A stretch of 64,000 nucleotides of DNA from the NCBI RefSeq assembly GCF_001424145.1, contig NZ_LMQM01000001.1:722740-786739 (forward strand), given 5' to 3'. The notes under the pieces were generated by a model. The model ran no database searches. It was not told where the DNA came from and saw nothing but the letters and a program-made list of their open reading frames with translations. Positions 55,755 through 63,648 of the stretch are shown here, one piece after another (positions within the stretch are counted from its first letter, which is position 1; every line of letters begins with the position of its first letter). Made by a program: the position numbers and the translations under genes. The stretch comes from Chryseobacterium sp. Leaf404 (GTDB lineage Bacteria; Bacteroidota; Bacteroidia; Flavobacteriales; Weeksellaceae).

Positions 55755-56915
55755 CTATATTTTCCAGCTTTTCAGCAGCCAGCGGTAAATCAGAATATTT
55801 ACGAAGAAATAAACCAATAGTGGAATGATAATAATTACCGTCCACAGAAAAGGATTCACATACATCGACAGCAAACCGTTGGAAACATCAGATTTCGCAA
55901 TCAGATATTGTCCCAAAGCAATCAATCCTAAACTTAAAATCAAAACAGACATTAAGTTTAAACTGAATTTCCTGCTGATATCACTCACCATCTTCTTTGG
56001 CGAATATCCAAGACTGTTTTTAATGGAAACTTCTTCCTGCTTTTCAAGGAACTGAATTTTAATGAAACTTACAATAATATAAAGGCATAAAGCGAAAATG
56101 AAAATCCCCAAAACTGCAATCACTTTCAAAACCAAAAACAGTTTCGACTTTATTTTTGCTGAACGGAGGCTTTCCTGATTTGATTCATAACCGTTTTCTT
56201 TCATTTTAGAAACCAAACCTTCATCTCCAGAATCTTTTACCTGAACCAAAACCCTGTTGTAAATTTTAGGTTGACTGGCAAGCTCTGGTTTCGAAGCAAG
56301 ATTCAAAGAGTCAAGAAACTTTTTCGGAATCAGAACAGAATGAATTCTGTCTGAAAGTCCAACCATTTTTCCTCTGTAGGTTTTGTTTTCCTTATTGATG
56401 GTAATGTTGATGTTGATTTCAATTTTTTTGGCAAAATCCTCAGAAATCTGTGGTAAACCTTGGTTGATTGCAAATCCGTAATTGTAGAGATTCAGATATT
56501 CTCTTGAAATGATGATTGGAATTTCGTCTCCTTTTACCTGAAATTCTTCTTCCGTCAGAGGCACGTCAATCGCCTTCAAATCTACACTTTCAAAATAAAG
56601 ATCAGTGTAAAATGGAATAAAATCACCGCCGTTTGCCGAAGCTTTAAACTCATTGGCAGAAAAAGGGTAGATATTTTGTACCTCAGACCAGTTTTTGATC
56701 TTTAAAACATCATTTTCGTTAAAACCAAGAAGCTCTTTTCGCCCGATATTATCCGGAGTCAGTTTTTTGCTGAATGTCAGCCAATAGTTGCTGTCACTGC
56801 TTTTACTTCCGAAAAGACGGTTGGCGTTTTCATACAGCTGCAGACACGACAAAACCAAAATAAAGGCAATGAACAGTCCGGCGTATAAAATAAGTGAATT
56901 AAAAATTTTCTTCAT
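55755..56915 (-). CDS. ABC transporter permease (FtsX/MacB-like)
   Basis: A 386-residue inner-membrane protein with one N-terminal helix, a large periplasmic domain (~35-260) and three C-terminal helices, the layout of FtsX/MacB-type permeases. The LGYSPKKMVSDISRKF loop fits the coupling region. These systems act mechanically on periplasmic lipoproteins or toxins rather than moving solutes through a pore. The ATPase gene is 5 bp upstream. Substrate unknown; the lipoprotein gene in the same operon is the natural candidate. Confidence 0.85.
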   Translation of the reverse strand: MKKIFNSLILYAGLFIAFILVLSCLQLYENANRLFGSKSSDSNYWLTFSKKLTPDNIGRKELLGFNENDVLKIKNWSEVQNIYPFSANEFKASANGGDFIPFYTDLYFESVDLKAIDVPLTEEEFQVKGDEIPIIISREYLNLYNYGFAINQGLPQISEDFAKKIEININITINKENKTYRGKMVGLSDRIHSVLIPKKFLDSLNLASKPELASQPKIYNRVLVQVKDSGDEGLVSKMKENGYESNQESLRSAKIKSKLFLVLKVIAVLGIFIFALCLYIIVSFIKIQFLEKQEEVSIKNSLGYSPKKMVSDISRKFSLNLMSVLILSLGLIALGQYLIAKSDVSNGLLSMYVNPFLWTVIIIIPLLVYFFVNILIYRWLLKSWKI

Positions 56916-56920
56916 AGCGT

Positions 56921-57568
56921 TTATAGATGAAGAATTTGATAGTTGTGCTCAAATGGAAACTCGTTCAGCTCAAAAAAGATAACCGAACTTCCGCTTTCTT
57001 CAGAAACTTCGTTAATCAGCGAAAACGCAATCTTCTTATTATTGATATCCAAATGACTGAAACATTCATCGTAAATCAAAAAATCTGTTGGATTGATGAG
57101 GCTTCTCACGATGGCGCTTCTCTGTCTTTCTCCATACGAACAGTTTTCAGCCTTTTTATTCAGGAGACTTTCAATTCCGAGTCGTCGGGAATATTCTTCC
57201 ATTTTTGGAATAAACTGTTTTTTATCTTTATTAAAAATACGCAGCAGAATATTTTCAGAAATGGTCAGGTTTTTAATCATTCTCACATCCTGAAAAAGCA
57301 GACTGATGCCTTGCCTTCTGTGTTCAACGATTTTCTCCAGATGCAGATTTCTCACAACTTCTGTTCCATATTTTATCTCTCCTTCATACTGAAAATGAGT
57401 ACCGAGCATTGCCGTCGCGAGAGTAGATTTACCACTTCCGGACGGTGCAATGATCAGATTTTTTTTACCCTTTCCGAAGATGATATTCCGATTCCATATT
57501 TCAGAATCTTCAATATTTTTCGGGGTAAAATATTTTGGCGAAATGTTATTTAGAACAATATCAGTCAT
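56921..57568 (-). CDS. ABC transporter ATP-binding protein
   Basis: A 215-residue ATPase with Walker A PSGSGKST, a signature degenerated to CSYGERQRS, and Walker B DFLIYDECFSHLD where Cys follows the catalytic Glu. It is shorter than the usual ~230 residues. It overlaps the upstream DUF4836 gene by 8 nt and precedes the permease by 5 bp. Confidence 0.9.
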   Translation of the reverse strand: MTDIVLNNISPKYFTPKNIEDSEIWNRNIIFGKGKKNLIIAPSGSGKSTLATAMLGTHFQYEGEIKYGTEVVRNLHLEKIVEHRRQGISLLFQDVRMIKNLTISENILLRIFNKDKKQFIPKMEEYSRRLGIESLLNKKAENCSYGERQRSAIVRSLINPTDFLIYDECFSHLDINNKKIAFSLINEVSEESGSSVIFFELNEFPFEHNYQILHL

Positions 57569-59009
57569 TCATCAGAAGGTAATACAGTGCGTTTTCGTCT
57601 TTTTTATCTAAAGTAAAAGTAGATTTTGAAAGCAGATTTCCTCCGTCTTCCTTAGATTCGTTCACCATGCTGATGACTTTCACTGGCGGATTTTCTCTTT
57701 GGTTGTAATCCTTGCCGTCAGACCATGAGTAAGACATCACACCTGATTTTTTATCCAAAGTTGAATTTTTCCCCGCTTTTTTACCTTGAAACTGAGAAAG
57801 AACCTCAGGGTTTTCAGAAACAATCACCTGATTGTCTGTTACTACATATCTTTTTCCTGCAGAAGTAAGATACTGGTCCATCAGACTTATGAGTATAGCT
57901 TTGTTTTTCGGGTTAAATCCTAAAACGATTGCATTGTCTGATCTGTAATTATAATAATCAGCAGTATCCTGTTTTACTTTAAAATCAACAAAAGCGTAAT
58001 CTCCCGTGAAAGTAGAAGTAATATCTTCCAAAGATTTGTTGCTGGAAGCTAAATAATGATTTACCGTAGCCTCAAAACCAGATTCTTTCACAAGATATCT
58101 CATAAAATCTAAGCTGAAAAACCCGATTGAGTAAGACTTTGCATTATCCAGTTCCACATTTTTTACAAGGTCGTAGTTTACTTTATTTTTATCGTAATAT
58201 TTTTCTACGATTTTCTTCATGTCGCTGTTAAAGAAAGTTTTCGTTTCCATATCAGCTTTTCCTTTGTCGAAATTAAAATCAAAACCAATTCCTGAATCCT
58301 TGATCAGCTTATTCACTGCAAGCGTTTCAATATAACCTTTAGATGCAAAGCTCGCTACAGCAGCAAGATTTATCCATCCGCTCACATCTTTATTTCCTAC
58401 AAGAGAATTGTTTACCTGCTCTTTGATCGCAGCGTTTTTACTTCCTTTTCTTGCCCAGAAATCTGTGAAATATTTGTCGTTGATTCTTTCCGAACCTTCA
58501 GGCATCGCAGAATTGTATCCACCGTAAGGATTGTAAGCTTTTTCGCTGACCATTATAGCCATGTCGCCTTTCATACTTCCGGCAAGTTTCCCGCCGATGT
58601 AGATATGGTCTTTGTTGTCGATGGTAACTTTCGTTCTGGTAAGATCAGTCATACTTTTCTGGAACTTCGCCTTGTCATTAATCCAGAGAAAAGATTTTAC
58701 ATCAAATTCAGAATTTGTTTTTCCCTGATCAACGAGAAGGTAAAGTGGTTTGTCAACGTCAATTCCGGATTCTTCAGGCTTGTTTACTAATTGTAAAAAC
58801 AGCTTTTCTTCTGCCTGAATGTTTTTCTTTTCTTTCAGAATTTTGTCTACAGGAATTTTTTTCGAAATTTCCTTCAGATTCACTCTGGATATTCCCAAAG
58901 TAGTGTCTGTTGTGTAGTTTAAGATTTCATCATTCTTGTTAGAATTACATGAAAATAAGATTACCAGCGCAAATGCACACAGTAAAGTTTTCATTAAAGT
59001 GCTTTTCAT
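57561..59009 (-). CDS. DUF4836 family lipoprotein
   Basis: A 482-residue lipoprotein (lipobox LFSCN) of the Bacteroidota DUF4836 family, unknown function, likely attached to the outer membrane. ATGs at 59009 and 58994 are both possible; a TATATTTG box at 59030-59037 allows either. It is first in an operon with an ABC ATPase and permease and may be their partner or cargo. It shares layout with the secreted proteins at 27.4-30.7 kb. Confidence 0.88.
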   Translation of the reverse strand: MKSTLMKTLLCAFALVILFSCNSNKNDEILNYTTDTTLGISRVNLKEISKKIPVDKILKEKKNIQAEEKLFLQLVNKPEESGIDVDKPLYLLVDQGKTNSEFDVKSFLWINDKAKFQKSMTDLTRTKVTIDNKDHIYIGGKLAGSMKGDMAIMVSEKAYNPYGGYNSAMPEGSERINDKYFTDFWARKGSKNAAIKEQVNNSLVGNKDVSGWINLAAVASFASKGYIETLAVNKLIKDSGIGFDFNFDKGKADMETKTFFNSDMKKIVEKYYDKNKVNYDLVKNVELDNAKSYSIGFFSLDFMRYLVKESGFEATVNHYLASSNKSLEDITSTFTGDYAFVDFKVKQDTADYYNYRSDNAIVLGFNPKNKAILISLMDQYLTSAGKRYVVTDNQVIVSENPEVLSQFQGKKAGKNSTLDKKSGVMSYSWSDGKDYNQRENPPVKVISMVNESKEDGGNLLSKSTFTLDKKDENALYYLLMND

Positions 59010-59029
59010 AAATGTTTGAGTTAAGGAAA

Positions 59030-59037
59030 CAAATATA
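59030..59037 (-). promoter_or_regulatory. -7 promoter box of the DUF4836-ABC operon
   Basis: TATATTTG on the minus strand, matching TAnnTTTG, 20 bp before the ATG at 59009. Confidence 0.5.
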
Positions 59038-59092
59038 ACATTTTGTATTACATGGAAATCATGCTGACGTGAAAAAAAAATGAAATTTTATT

Positions 59093-59120
59093 TTGAGTTT
59101 CAAGAAAATTTATATCTTTG
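59093..59120 (+). promoter_or_regulatory. Strong promoter ahead of the RNA leader
   Basis: TTG (59093-59095), 17-bp spacer, TATCTTTG (59113-59120), a perfect match to the Bacteroidota consensus. No protein gene starts nearby; the start point near 59126 begins the RNA described next. Confidence 0.8.
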
Positions 59121-59125
59121 CATCT

Positions 59126-59296
59126 GAAAATCAAGTTCAACCATTTAAAAAACAACGAAGCAATGTTCAGATACAACTTACATTCAACAGTAGGATTGCC
59201 TTTTGCAAAGGCGAGGCTTCGTGGTTTGGTACCTTCTTAGAACAACAGTATAATGAAATATCAAAACCCGAAGTCGTAAGATTTCGGGTTTTTTTG
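59126..59296 (+). ncRNA. Candidate structured small RNA or leader upstream of rtcB
   Basis: A ~170-nt unit bounded by a perfect promoter and a strong terminator. Inside it, ACGAAGC (59155-59161) pairs with GCTTCGT (59216-59222), and GCCTTT-TGC-AAAGGC (59198-59212) forms a hairpin within that loop. It also holds a 25-codon ORF (59163-59240) whose basic peptide ends in RLRGLVPS. It may be a free small RNA, a peptide-coding leader, or an attenuator of rtcB. I cannot match it to a named RNA family. Confidence 0.55.
59265..59296 (+). terminator. Terminator or attenuator of the small RNA
   Basis: Stem AACCCGAA / TTCGGGTT (59265-59272, 59283-59290) followed by TTTTT. It ends the RNA about 315 bp before rtcB. 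Confidence 0.85.
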
Positions 59297-59340
59297 CGCA
59301 ATATTTCAAACTCAAAACGTTTCCCCGAAATCAATTTTAT

Positions 59341-59434
59341 TAGGAGCTTAATCCCGCTTTCCGCTATATCTTTTTTTGCCTCCGCTTTTTTCAAGCCAAC
59401 GCAAAAAAAGGATGCCGCTGCAATCGGGGCTAGG
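59341..59434 (+). repeat. 94-bp imperfect palindromic element, copy A
   Basis: This begins TAGGAGCTTAATCCCGC and ends GCAATCGGGGCTAGG. Its two halves are imperfect reverse complements (CCGCTATATC against GGATGCCGC, T-run against A-run). It is ~96% identical to copy B at 61114-61206 in opposite orientation, and related to copy C at 63649-63728. I recognise it as a pervasive flavobacterial intergenic repeat; it encodes no protein. Confidence 0.8.
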
Positions 59435-59450
59435 ACAAACTCCTGCCATA

Positions 59451-59528
59451 AAACCTAACGGGTTTCAAAAACCCGTTAGGTTTGTCAAACAAAATAAACC
59501 TTCAAGGTTTCCAAAACCTTGAAGGTTT
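59451..59528. repeat. Two tandem perfect palindromes
   Basis: Palindrome 1 (59451-59483) and palindrome 2 (59496-59528) each have a 15-bp perfect stem and a 3-nt loop, both starting AAACCT and ending AGGTTT. The inner arms differ (AACGGG versus TCAAGG). Palindrome 2 has the same core as the terminator at 4883. A third, smaller hairpin (CAACTA/TAGTTG) follows at 59538-59555. Confidence 0.8.
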
Positions 59529-59611
59529 GAATAAAATCAACTAAAAACCTAGTTGGAAAATAGATGTGAGCTTATCAAACATCTCTCATCAATCATCAAT
59601 TATATAAAACA

Positions 59612-61003
59612 ATGGGAAATTTAAAACTAAAAGGAAAAGATATATTAAAATTAGGCTATCCAAACAACCAAAGCGTCAACATCGCTCTGGAAGTGATGAA
59701 AAGAAATTTTGCAACCAAAAATATTCATTATGTAAAATCTCTTCTCAAGGAAATCCAGCAAAATCCGGAAAACTTCGTGAAAGATTTTACCTTCGGACAA
59801 ATCGCGGAAGCTTTGCTTTCATCTAAGAAAACGGAGAAAAGAATGCTCAACACCAATCGGGCATCATTTCAGATTTTCGGGAACAATATTTCAGATGAAG
59901 CAAAAAACCAATTGTACACCGCATTGAAATTGCCAATTGCAACACAAGGCGCTTTGATGCCCGATGCACACAGCGGTTACGGACTTCCAATTGGTGGCGT
60001 TTTGGCAGTTGAAAATGCCGTGATTCCGTACGGAGTTGGGATGGATATTGGCTGCAGAATGTCGCTCAGTATTTTGGATACGACAATTTCATATCTCGAC
60101 GGAGCAAGAGACAAATATGAAAAAGCTCTGGCAGAGCACACCAAATTCGGAATGTATGAAACGCACAAATCTCACGTCGACCACGAGATTTTCGAGAGAG
60201 ATACGTTCGGTTTAATTCCGATTTTGAGAAGATTAAAAGGAAAAGCCATCAAGCAAATGGGAAGTTCCGGAGGCGGAAATCACTTTGTAGAATTCGGGGA
60301 AGTTGAAATTACGGAAGAAGATAAACAAATCAATCTTCCAAAAGGAAAATACCTCGGAATTCTTTCACACAGCGGTTCACGTGGATTGGGAGCAGAAATC
60401 GCTCAGCATTATTCAAGAGTGGCGACAGAACAATGTCCGTTGCCAAAAGAAGCACAAAACTTCGCCTGGCTGGATTTGAACACGCATCTCGGATTAGAAT
60501 ACTGGACAGCGATGAATCTCGCAGGAGATTACGCTTCGGCCTGTCACGACGATATTCACAGAAGATTGGTGAAAGCAGTCGGCGGAAGAGTGAAAGCAAG
60601 AATCGAAAACCATCACAACTTCGCGTGGAAAGAAATCCACAACGGAAAAGAAGTGATAGTTCATAGAAAAGGCGCAACGCCAGCCAATGAAAATGAGTTG
60701 GGAATGATTCCCGGTTCGATGACGGCAAAAGGTTTCATCGTTCGTGGAAAAGGAAATCCGGATTCATTGAACTCTGCTTCACACGGAGCTGGAAGAGCTT
60801 TTTCGAGAGGAGAATGTAGAAACAGGTTCACTCAAAATGACATTAATAAAGAATTAAAACTCAAAAATGTCACCTTAATGGGCGGAAATGCCGAAGAAGC
60901 ACCAATGGCGTACAAAGACATCAATGAAGTGATGAACGCTCAAAGTGAATTGGTCGATATTCTCGGGACTTTTCAACCTCGAATTGTGAGGATGGACAAA
61001 TAA
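59612..61003 (+). CDS. rtcB: RtcB-family RNA ligase, PrfH-linked
   Basis: A 463-residue GTP- and Mn2+-dependent ligase that joins RNA 2',3'-cyclic phosphate or 3'-phosphate to 5'-OH ends. Metal and catalytic residues are all visible: DIGCRM (145-150), His224 in GNHFVEF, His253 in SHSGSRG, HRKGATPA (351-358), and the guanylylated His391 in SASHGAGR. With prfH downstream it belongs to the RtcB-PrfH pairing known to rescue ribosomes cut in the 16S decoding centre. No archease gene is near. No promoter box is seen directly before it. Confidence 0.95.
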   Translation: MGNLKLKGKDILKLGYPNNQSVNIALEVMKRNFATKNIHYVKSLLKEIQQNPENFVKDFTFGQIAEALLSSKKTEKRMLNTNRASFQIFGNNISDEAKNQLYTALKLPIATQGALMPDAHSGYGLPIGGVLAVENAVIPYGVGMDIGCRMSLSILDTTISYLDGARDKYEKALAEHTKFGMYETHKSHVDHEIFERDTFGLIPILRRLKGKAIKQMGSSGGGNHFVEFGEVEITEEDKQINLPKGKYLGILSHSGSRGLGAEIAQHYSRVATEQCPLPKEAQNFAWLDLNTHLGLEYWTAMNLAGDYASACHDDIHRRLVKAVGGRVKARIENHHNFAWKEIHNGKEVIVHRKGATPANENELGMIPGSMTAKGFIVRGKGNPDSLNSASHGAGRAFSRGECRNRFTQNDINKELKLKNVTLMGGNAEEAPMAYKDINEVMNAQSELVDILGTFQPRIVRMDK

Positions 61004-61113
61004 TGATTGATGTTGGATGCGGGATGTTGGGTGTTTGAGGTCAAATACTTGCATTGTAGTTCTTTCGAAAATCATTAAATAATTTCAAATAGTAATAAAA
61101 AGGAGAAAAACCA

Positions 61114-61206
61114 TAGCCCCGATTGCAGCGGCATCCTTTTTTTTGCGTGGGCTTGAAAAAAGCGAAGGCAAAAAAAGATACAGCGGAAAGCGGGATTAAG
61201 CTCCTA
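61114..61206 (-). repeat. Imperfect palindromic element, copy B
   Basis: The same element as copy A but inverted, differing at three bases and one A in a homopolymer by eye. It fills much of the rtcB-prfH spacer and ends 8 bp before the prfH ATG, so it forms the end of the prfH 5' leader. The spacer's first 110 bp show no other feature. Confidence 0.8.
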
Positions 61207-61214
61207 AAAAAACA

Positions 61215-61913
61215 ATGGACAAAATAATACAAATCACCTCGGGAAGAGGGCCTTTGGAATGTCAGTGGGTAGTTGCCAAAGTTCTGAAGGTCTTTCTTGA
61301 GGAAGCAAAACAAAATAAAATCGATTACGAAATCATCCACAGAGAAAATGGCGATGAAAATCTGACTTTGAAATCTGCAACTTTACTTTTAAAAGGAAGA
61401 GTGGTTAGTGAATTTTTAAAAAGCTGGCTCGGAAGCATTCTTTGGATTGGGAAAAGCACGTTCAGAAAATTCCATAAAAGAAGCAACTGGTTTATCGGGA
61501 TTTTTGAACTGGAAGGTTTGGAGAAAATTGAATTTAATGAGAAAGACATTCAGTTTCAGACGGCTAGAAGTCAGGGAAGTGGCGGACAAAACGTGAATAA
61601 AGTGGAAACCGCAGTTCGCGCAACCTATCCGAAAACCGGACAAAGTGTTTTCGTACAGGATTCCCGTTCGCAACTGGAGAATAAGAAGATTTCCATCATC
61701 CGATTAAAAGAAAAAGTAATGGAATTTAATATTCAACAATTGGAAAAACAAATGCAGGAGACGTGGAATAATCATCTGAATGTTCAGAGAGGGAATCCTG
61801 TCAGAACATTTTCGGGAACCGATTTTAAAAAGAATCATCAGGAGAAATCTTTCAAAAAAGAAAGAAACAAATTGAAAAACGAATTAAAAAATTACAGAAA
61901 TGACCTTAACTAA
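61215..61913 (+). CDS. prfH: Peptide chain release factor homologue PrfH
   Basis: A 232-residue class-I release-factor-like protein with the peptidyl-hydrolysis GGQ motif (123-125, in SQGSGGQNVNKVE). It lacks the N-terminal domain of RF1/RF2, as PrfH does, and has a basic C-terminal helix (KKERNKLKNELKNYR). It is thought to recognise ribosomes with a damaged decoding centre and release the peptide so RtcB can reseal the RNA. Follows rtcB by 211 bp; the TPR gene overlaps its last 14 nt. Confidence 0.93.
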   Translation: MDKIIQITSGRGPLECQWVVAKVLKVFLEEAKQNKIDYEIIHRENGDENLTLKSATLLLKGRVVSEFLKSWLGSILWIGKSTFRKFHKRSNWFIGIFELEGLEKIEFNEKDIQFQTARSQGSGGQNVNKVETAVRATYPKTGQSVFVQDSRSQLENKKISIIRLKEKVMEFNIQQLEKQMQETWNNHLNVQRGNPVRTFSGTDFKKNHQEKSFKKERNKLKNELKNYRNDLN

Positions 61914-62408
61914 AAGTAAATATTATTTCGAAGCGTTGGATTTTTATCCGTACAATTTAGCAGAGTGTATGGAGGCTTTGAATTACGCTTTGTCTTACGA
62001 ACCCGAAACGCAGACAGCCTTTGTCTGATGGGGAGAATTTATTTTGAGCAACTGAAAAATTATGAGTTGGCAAAACAGTATTTTGACGAAGCAATGCTGT
62101 GTGATATTACAAACATCAACATTCCGCAATTTTACATTGGCTGCTTAATAGCAAATGAAGATTTTACGGAAGCAGAAAAACTGATTAAGTACACGCTGAA
62201 AATGAAAGGAATTGATAAATCGAATATATGGTTCTACAGATCATTGCTTTCTGAAAAAAGGGGAAGCTATATGAATGCTTTGAAATTTTTAAAGCACGCT
62301 GAAAAGTACTGCTTCAATTCGCACAGTTTAGATATTGTGAAGAACCGGAAAAAATTTGTTAAATCTAAAATAAATAAAAAATCTAAAGAGAAGAGGCAGG
62401 CAATTTAA
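61900..62408 (+). pseudogene. TPR-like protein, frameshifted
   Basis: An ATG at 61900 inside the end of prfH opens a frame (MTLTKSKYYFEALDFYP...) that stops at 62031 after 42 codons. A second frame carries on with ADSLCLMGRIYFEQLKNY and further TPR-like helices to 62408. Joined near 62005-62016 they give one ~168-residue protein. Restoring one G so the text reads ACG GCA GAC would give PETADSLCLMG. It may be a pseudogene or a one-base error. The overlapping start points to coupling with prfH. Confidence 0.7.
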
Positions 62409-62591
62409 GTCTCCCTTTTTGTCAAAGATCTGTTTTAGAGTAATTTATTGACTGTAAAATTATACCGTTTATATAAGGATAAATGTTCTTTCAGAATTTG
62501 TTTAATGTAATTTATTGATAAATAGGCGATTAAAGGTCAGTTTCGTTGAAATCGTTTAAACACATGTTTTAATTTGTTAAAAAACCTTAAT

Positions 62592-62634
62592 AAAAAAAAC
62601 CGCGGGGTATCCATTTATGGGCTCCAGCGGTTTT
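62592..62634 (-). terminator. Hairpin with minus-strand T-run
   Basis: Outer stem AAAACCGC / GCGGTTTT (62596-62603, 62627-62634) with inner pairing CCAT/ATGG. On the minus strand eight Ts follow; on the plus strand only four. No minus-strand gene lies upstream. Confidence 0.55.
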
Positions 62635-62725
62635 AAATGCTTTAACAAATGTAATAAAAATGTTAAAGTGTGTTAAATGCGATCTTATGAAGTATGAGTT
62701 TCAACAGGTTTTTAATGTGAATCTA

Positions 62726-62733
62726 TACTTTTG
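62726..62733 (+). promoter_or_regulatory. -7 promoter box of the NlpC/P60 gene
   Basis: TACTTTTG, matching TAnnTTTG, 49 bp before the ATG. The same eight bases occur at 63969-63976. Confidence 0.5.
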
Positions 62734-62782
62734 TAATGCTTTAAAAATAAAAGACAACGTTTAACACGGTAATAATTTATCT

Positions 62783-63496
62783 ATGAAGAAAAAAGTTCTG
62801 TTGTATTTAGTGATGTTAATCTCTACTGTAAGTTTACAGTCTTGCGTTACTAATTACGTAGTTTCAAAGCCAACTACTTATATTAAAGACAACAAATCAG
62901 ATGCCAACTTTGCGGCAGTAGAAAACAAAAGGTTGGAATTTGATAAAAAGCAGCTAATCAGCTCTTTTGTATCCGAAAAATCAGTAGCATTAGCCAATGC
63001 AAAAAATAAATTAAAAAGTTCTGAAATTGCAAAAGCAATTAAATACAATAAGGTTATAGACAACATCCTTACAGAAGCAGAAACTTATTTAGGAACTCCT
63101 TACAGATACGGTGGTACCACAAGAAACGGGATAGACTGTTCAGCATTTGTACTTTCAGTTTTCGGTGCAGCAGCAAGCCTTACATTACCAAGAGTTGCAG
63201 CTTCACAGGCACAGGAAGGAGAATCAATCGATAAAACACAGTTGCAGAAAGGAGATTTGGTATTCTTTTCACACGGCAGAAGAATTTCTCACGTAGGAAT
63301 TGTAGAAAGCGTTACAGTAGAAGGAGAAATCAAATTTATTCATGCAGCAACCTCTAAGGGAGTTATGGTATCATCCTTAAACGATTCATACTGGGGCCCA
63401 AAATTCAGATTTGCCAAAAGAGTAATTGATGAAAACGGAGAGCACTACAACGCAACAGCAAAACTTGAATCCCAGGCATCTCTACAAAATTTTTAA
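62783..63496 (+). CDS. NlpC/P60 (C40) family lipoprotein
   Basis: A 237-residue peptidoglycan hydrolase-type lipoprotein (lipobox LQSCV). The catalytic Cys in GIDCSAFV (~119), the His in ISHVGIVE and the third polar residue in FIHAATSKG are present, as is the GTPYRYGG motif. It would cut peptide stems of cell-wall fragments. The first ~90 mature residues are a helical spacer. Own promoter and terminator. Confidence 0.94.
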   Translation: MKKKVLLYLVMLISTVSLQSCVTNYVVSKPTTYIKDNKSDANFAAVENKRLEFDKKQLISSFVSEKSVALANAKNKLKSSEIAKAIKYNKVIDNILTEAETYLGTPYRYGGTTRNGIDCSAFVLSVFGAAASLTLPRVAASQAQEGESIDKTQLQKGDLVFFSHGRRISHVGIVESVTVEGEIKFIHAATSKGVMVSSLNDSYWGPKFRFAKRVIDENGEHYNATAKLESQASLQNF

Positions 63497-63516
63497 AAGT
63501 AAATAATTGATATCTA

Positions 63517-63547
63517 AAAGGAACTGAATTTTCAGTTCCTTTTTTTG
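63517..63547 (+). terminator. Terminator of the NlpC/P60 gene
   Basis: Perfect 12-bp stem (AAAGGAACTGAA / TTCAGTTCCTTT) then Ts. Confidence 0.92.
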
Positions 63548-63648
63548 CACAGTTGTAAAAATCTTGTTTCATCACTGCATTTCTCTTAAACGCTCTCACT
63601 CTCGCTCTCAAACCCTCCAGCTCTCTTATTCTCCCACATTTTTCATCA

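Larger units (their letters stand above)
62409..62782. other. Spacer between TPR gene and NlpC/P60 gene
   Basis: A 374-bp AT-rich spacer with many GTTAA/TTAAC motifs (for example around 62642-62680), a hairpin whose T-tract points to the minus strand (62592-62634), and a promoter box for the next gene. No ORF. Confidence 0.5.

Noticed and set aside
59093..59458. 121-codon plus-strand ORF before rtcB
   Set aside because: It runs through the promoter box, the small RNA, its terminator and the palindromic element; it has no family features.
59451..59528. Possible CRISPR array (two similar repeats)
   Set aside because: Only two units, each a perfect palindrome with a 3-nt loop, no unique spacers and no cas genes.
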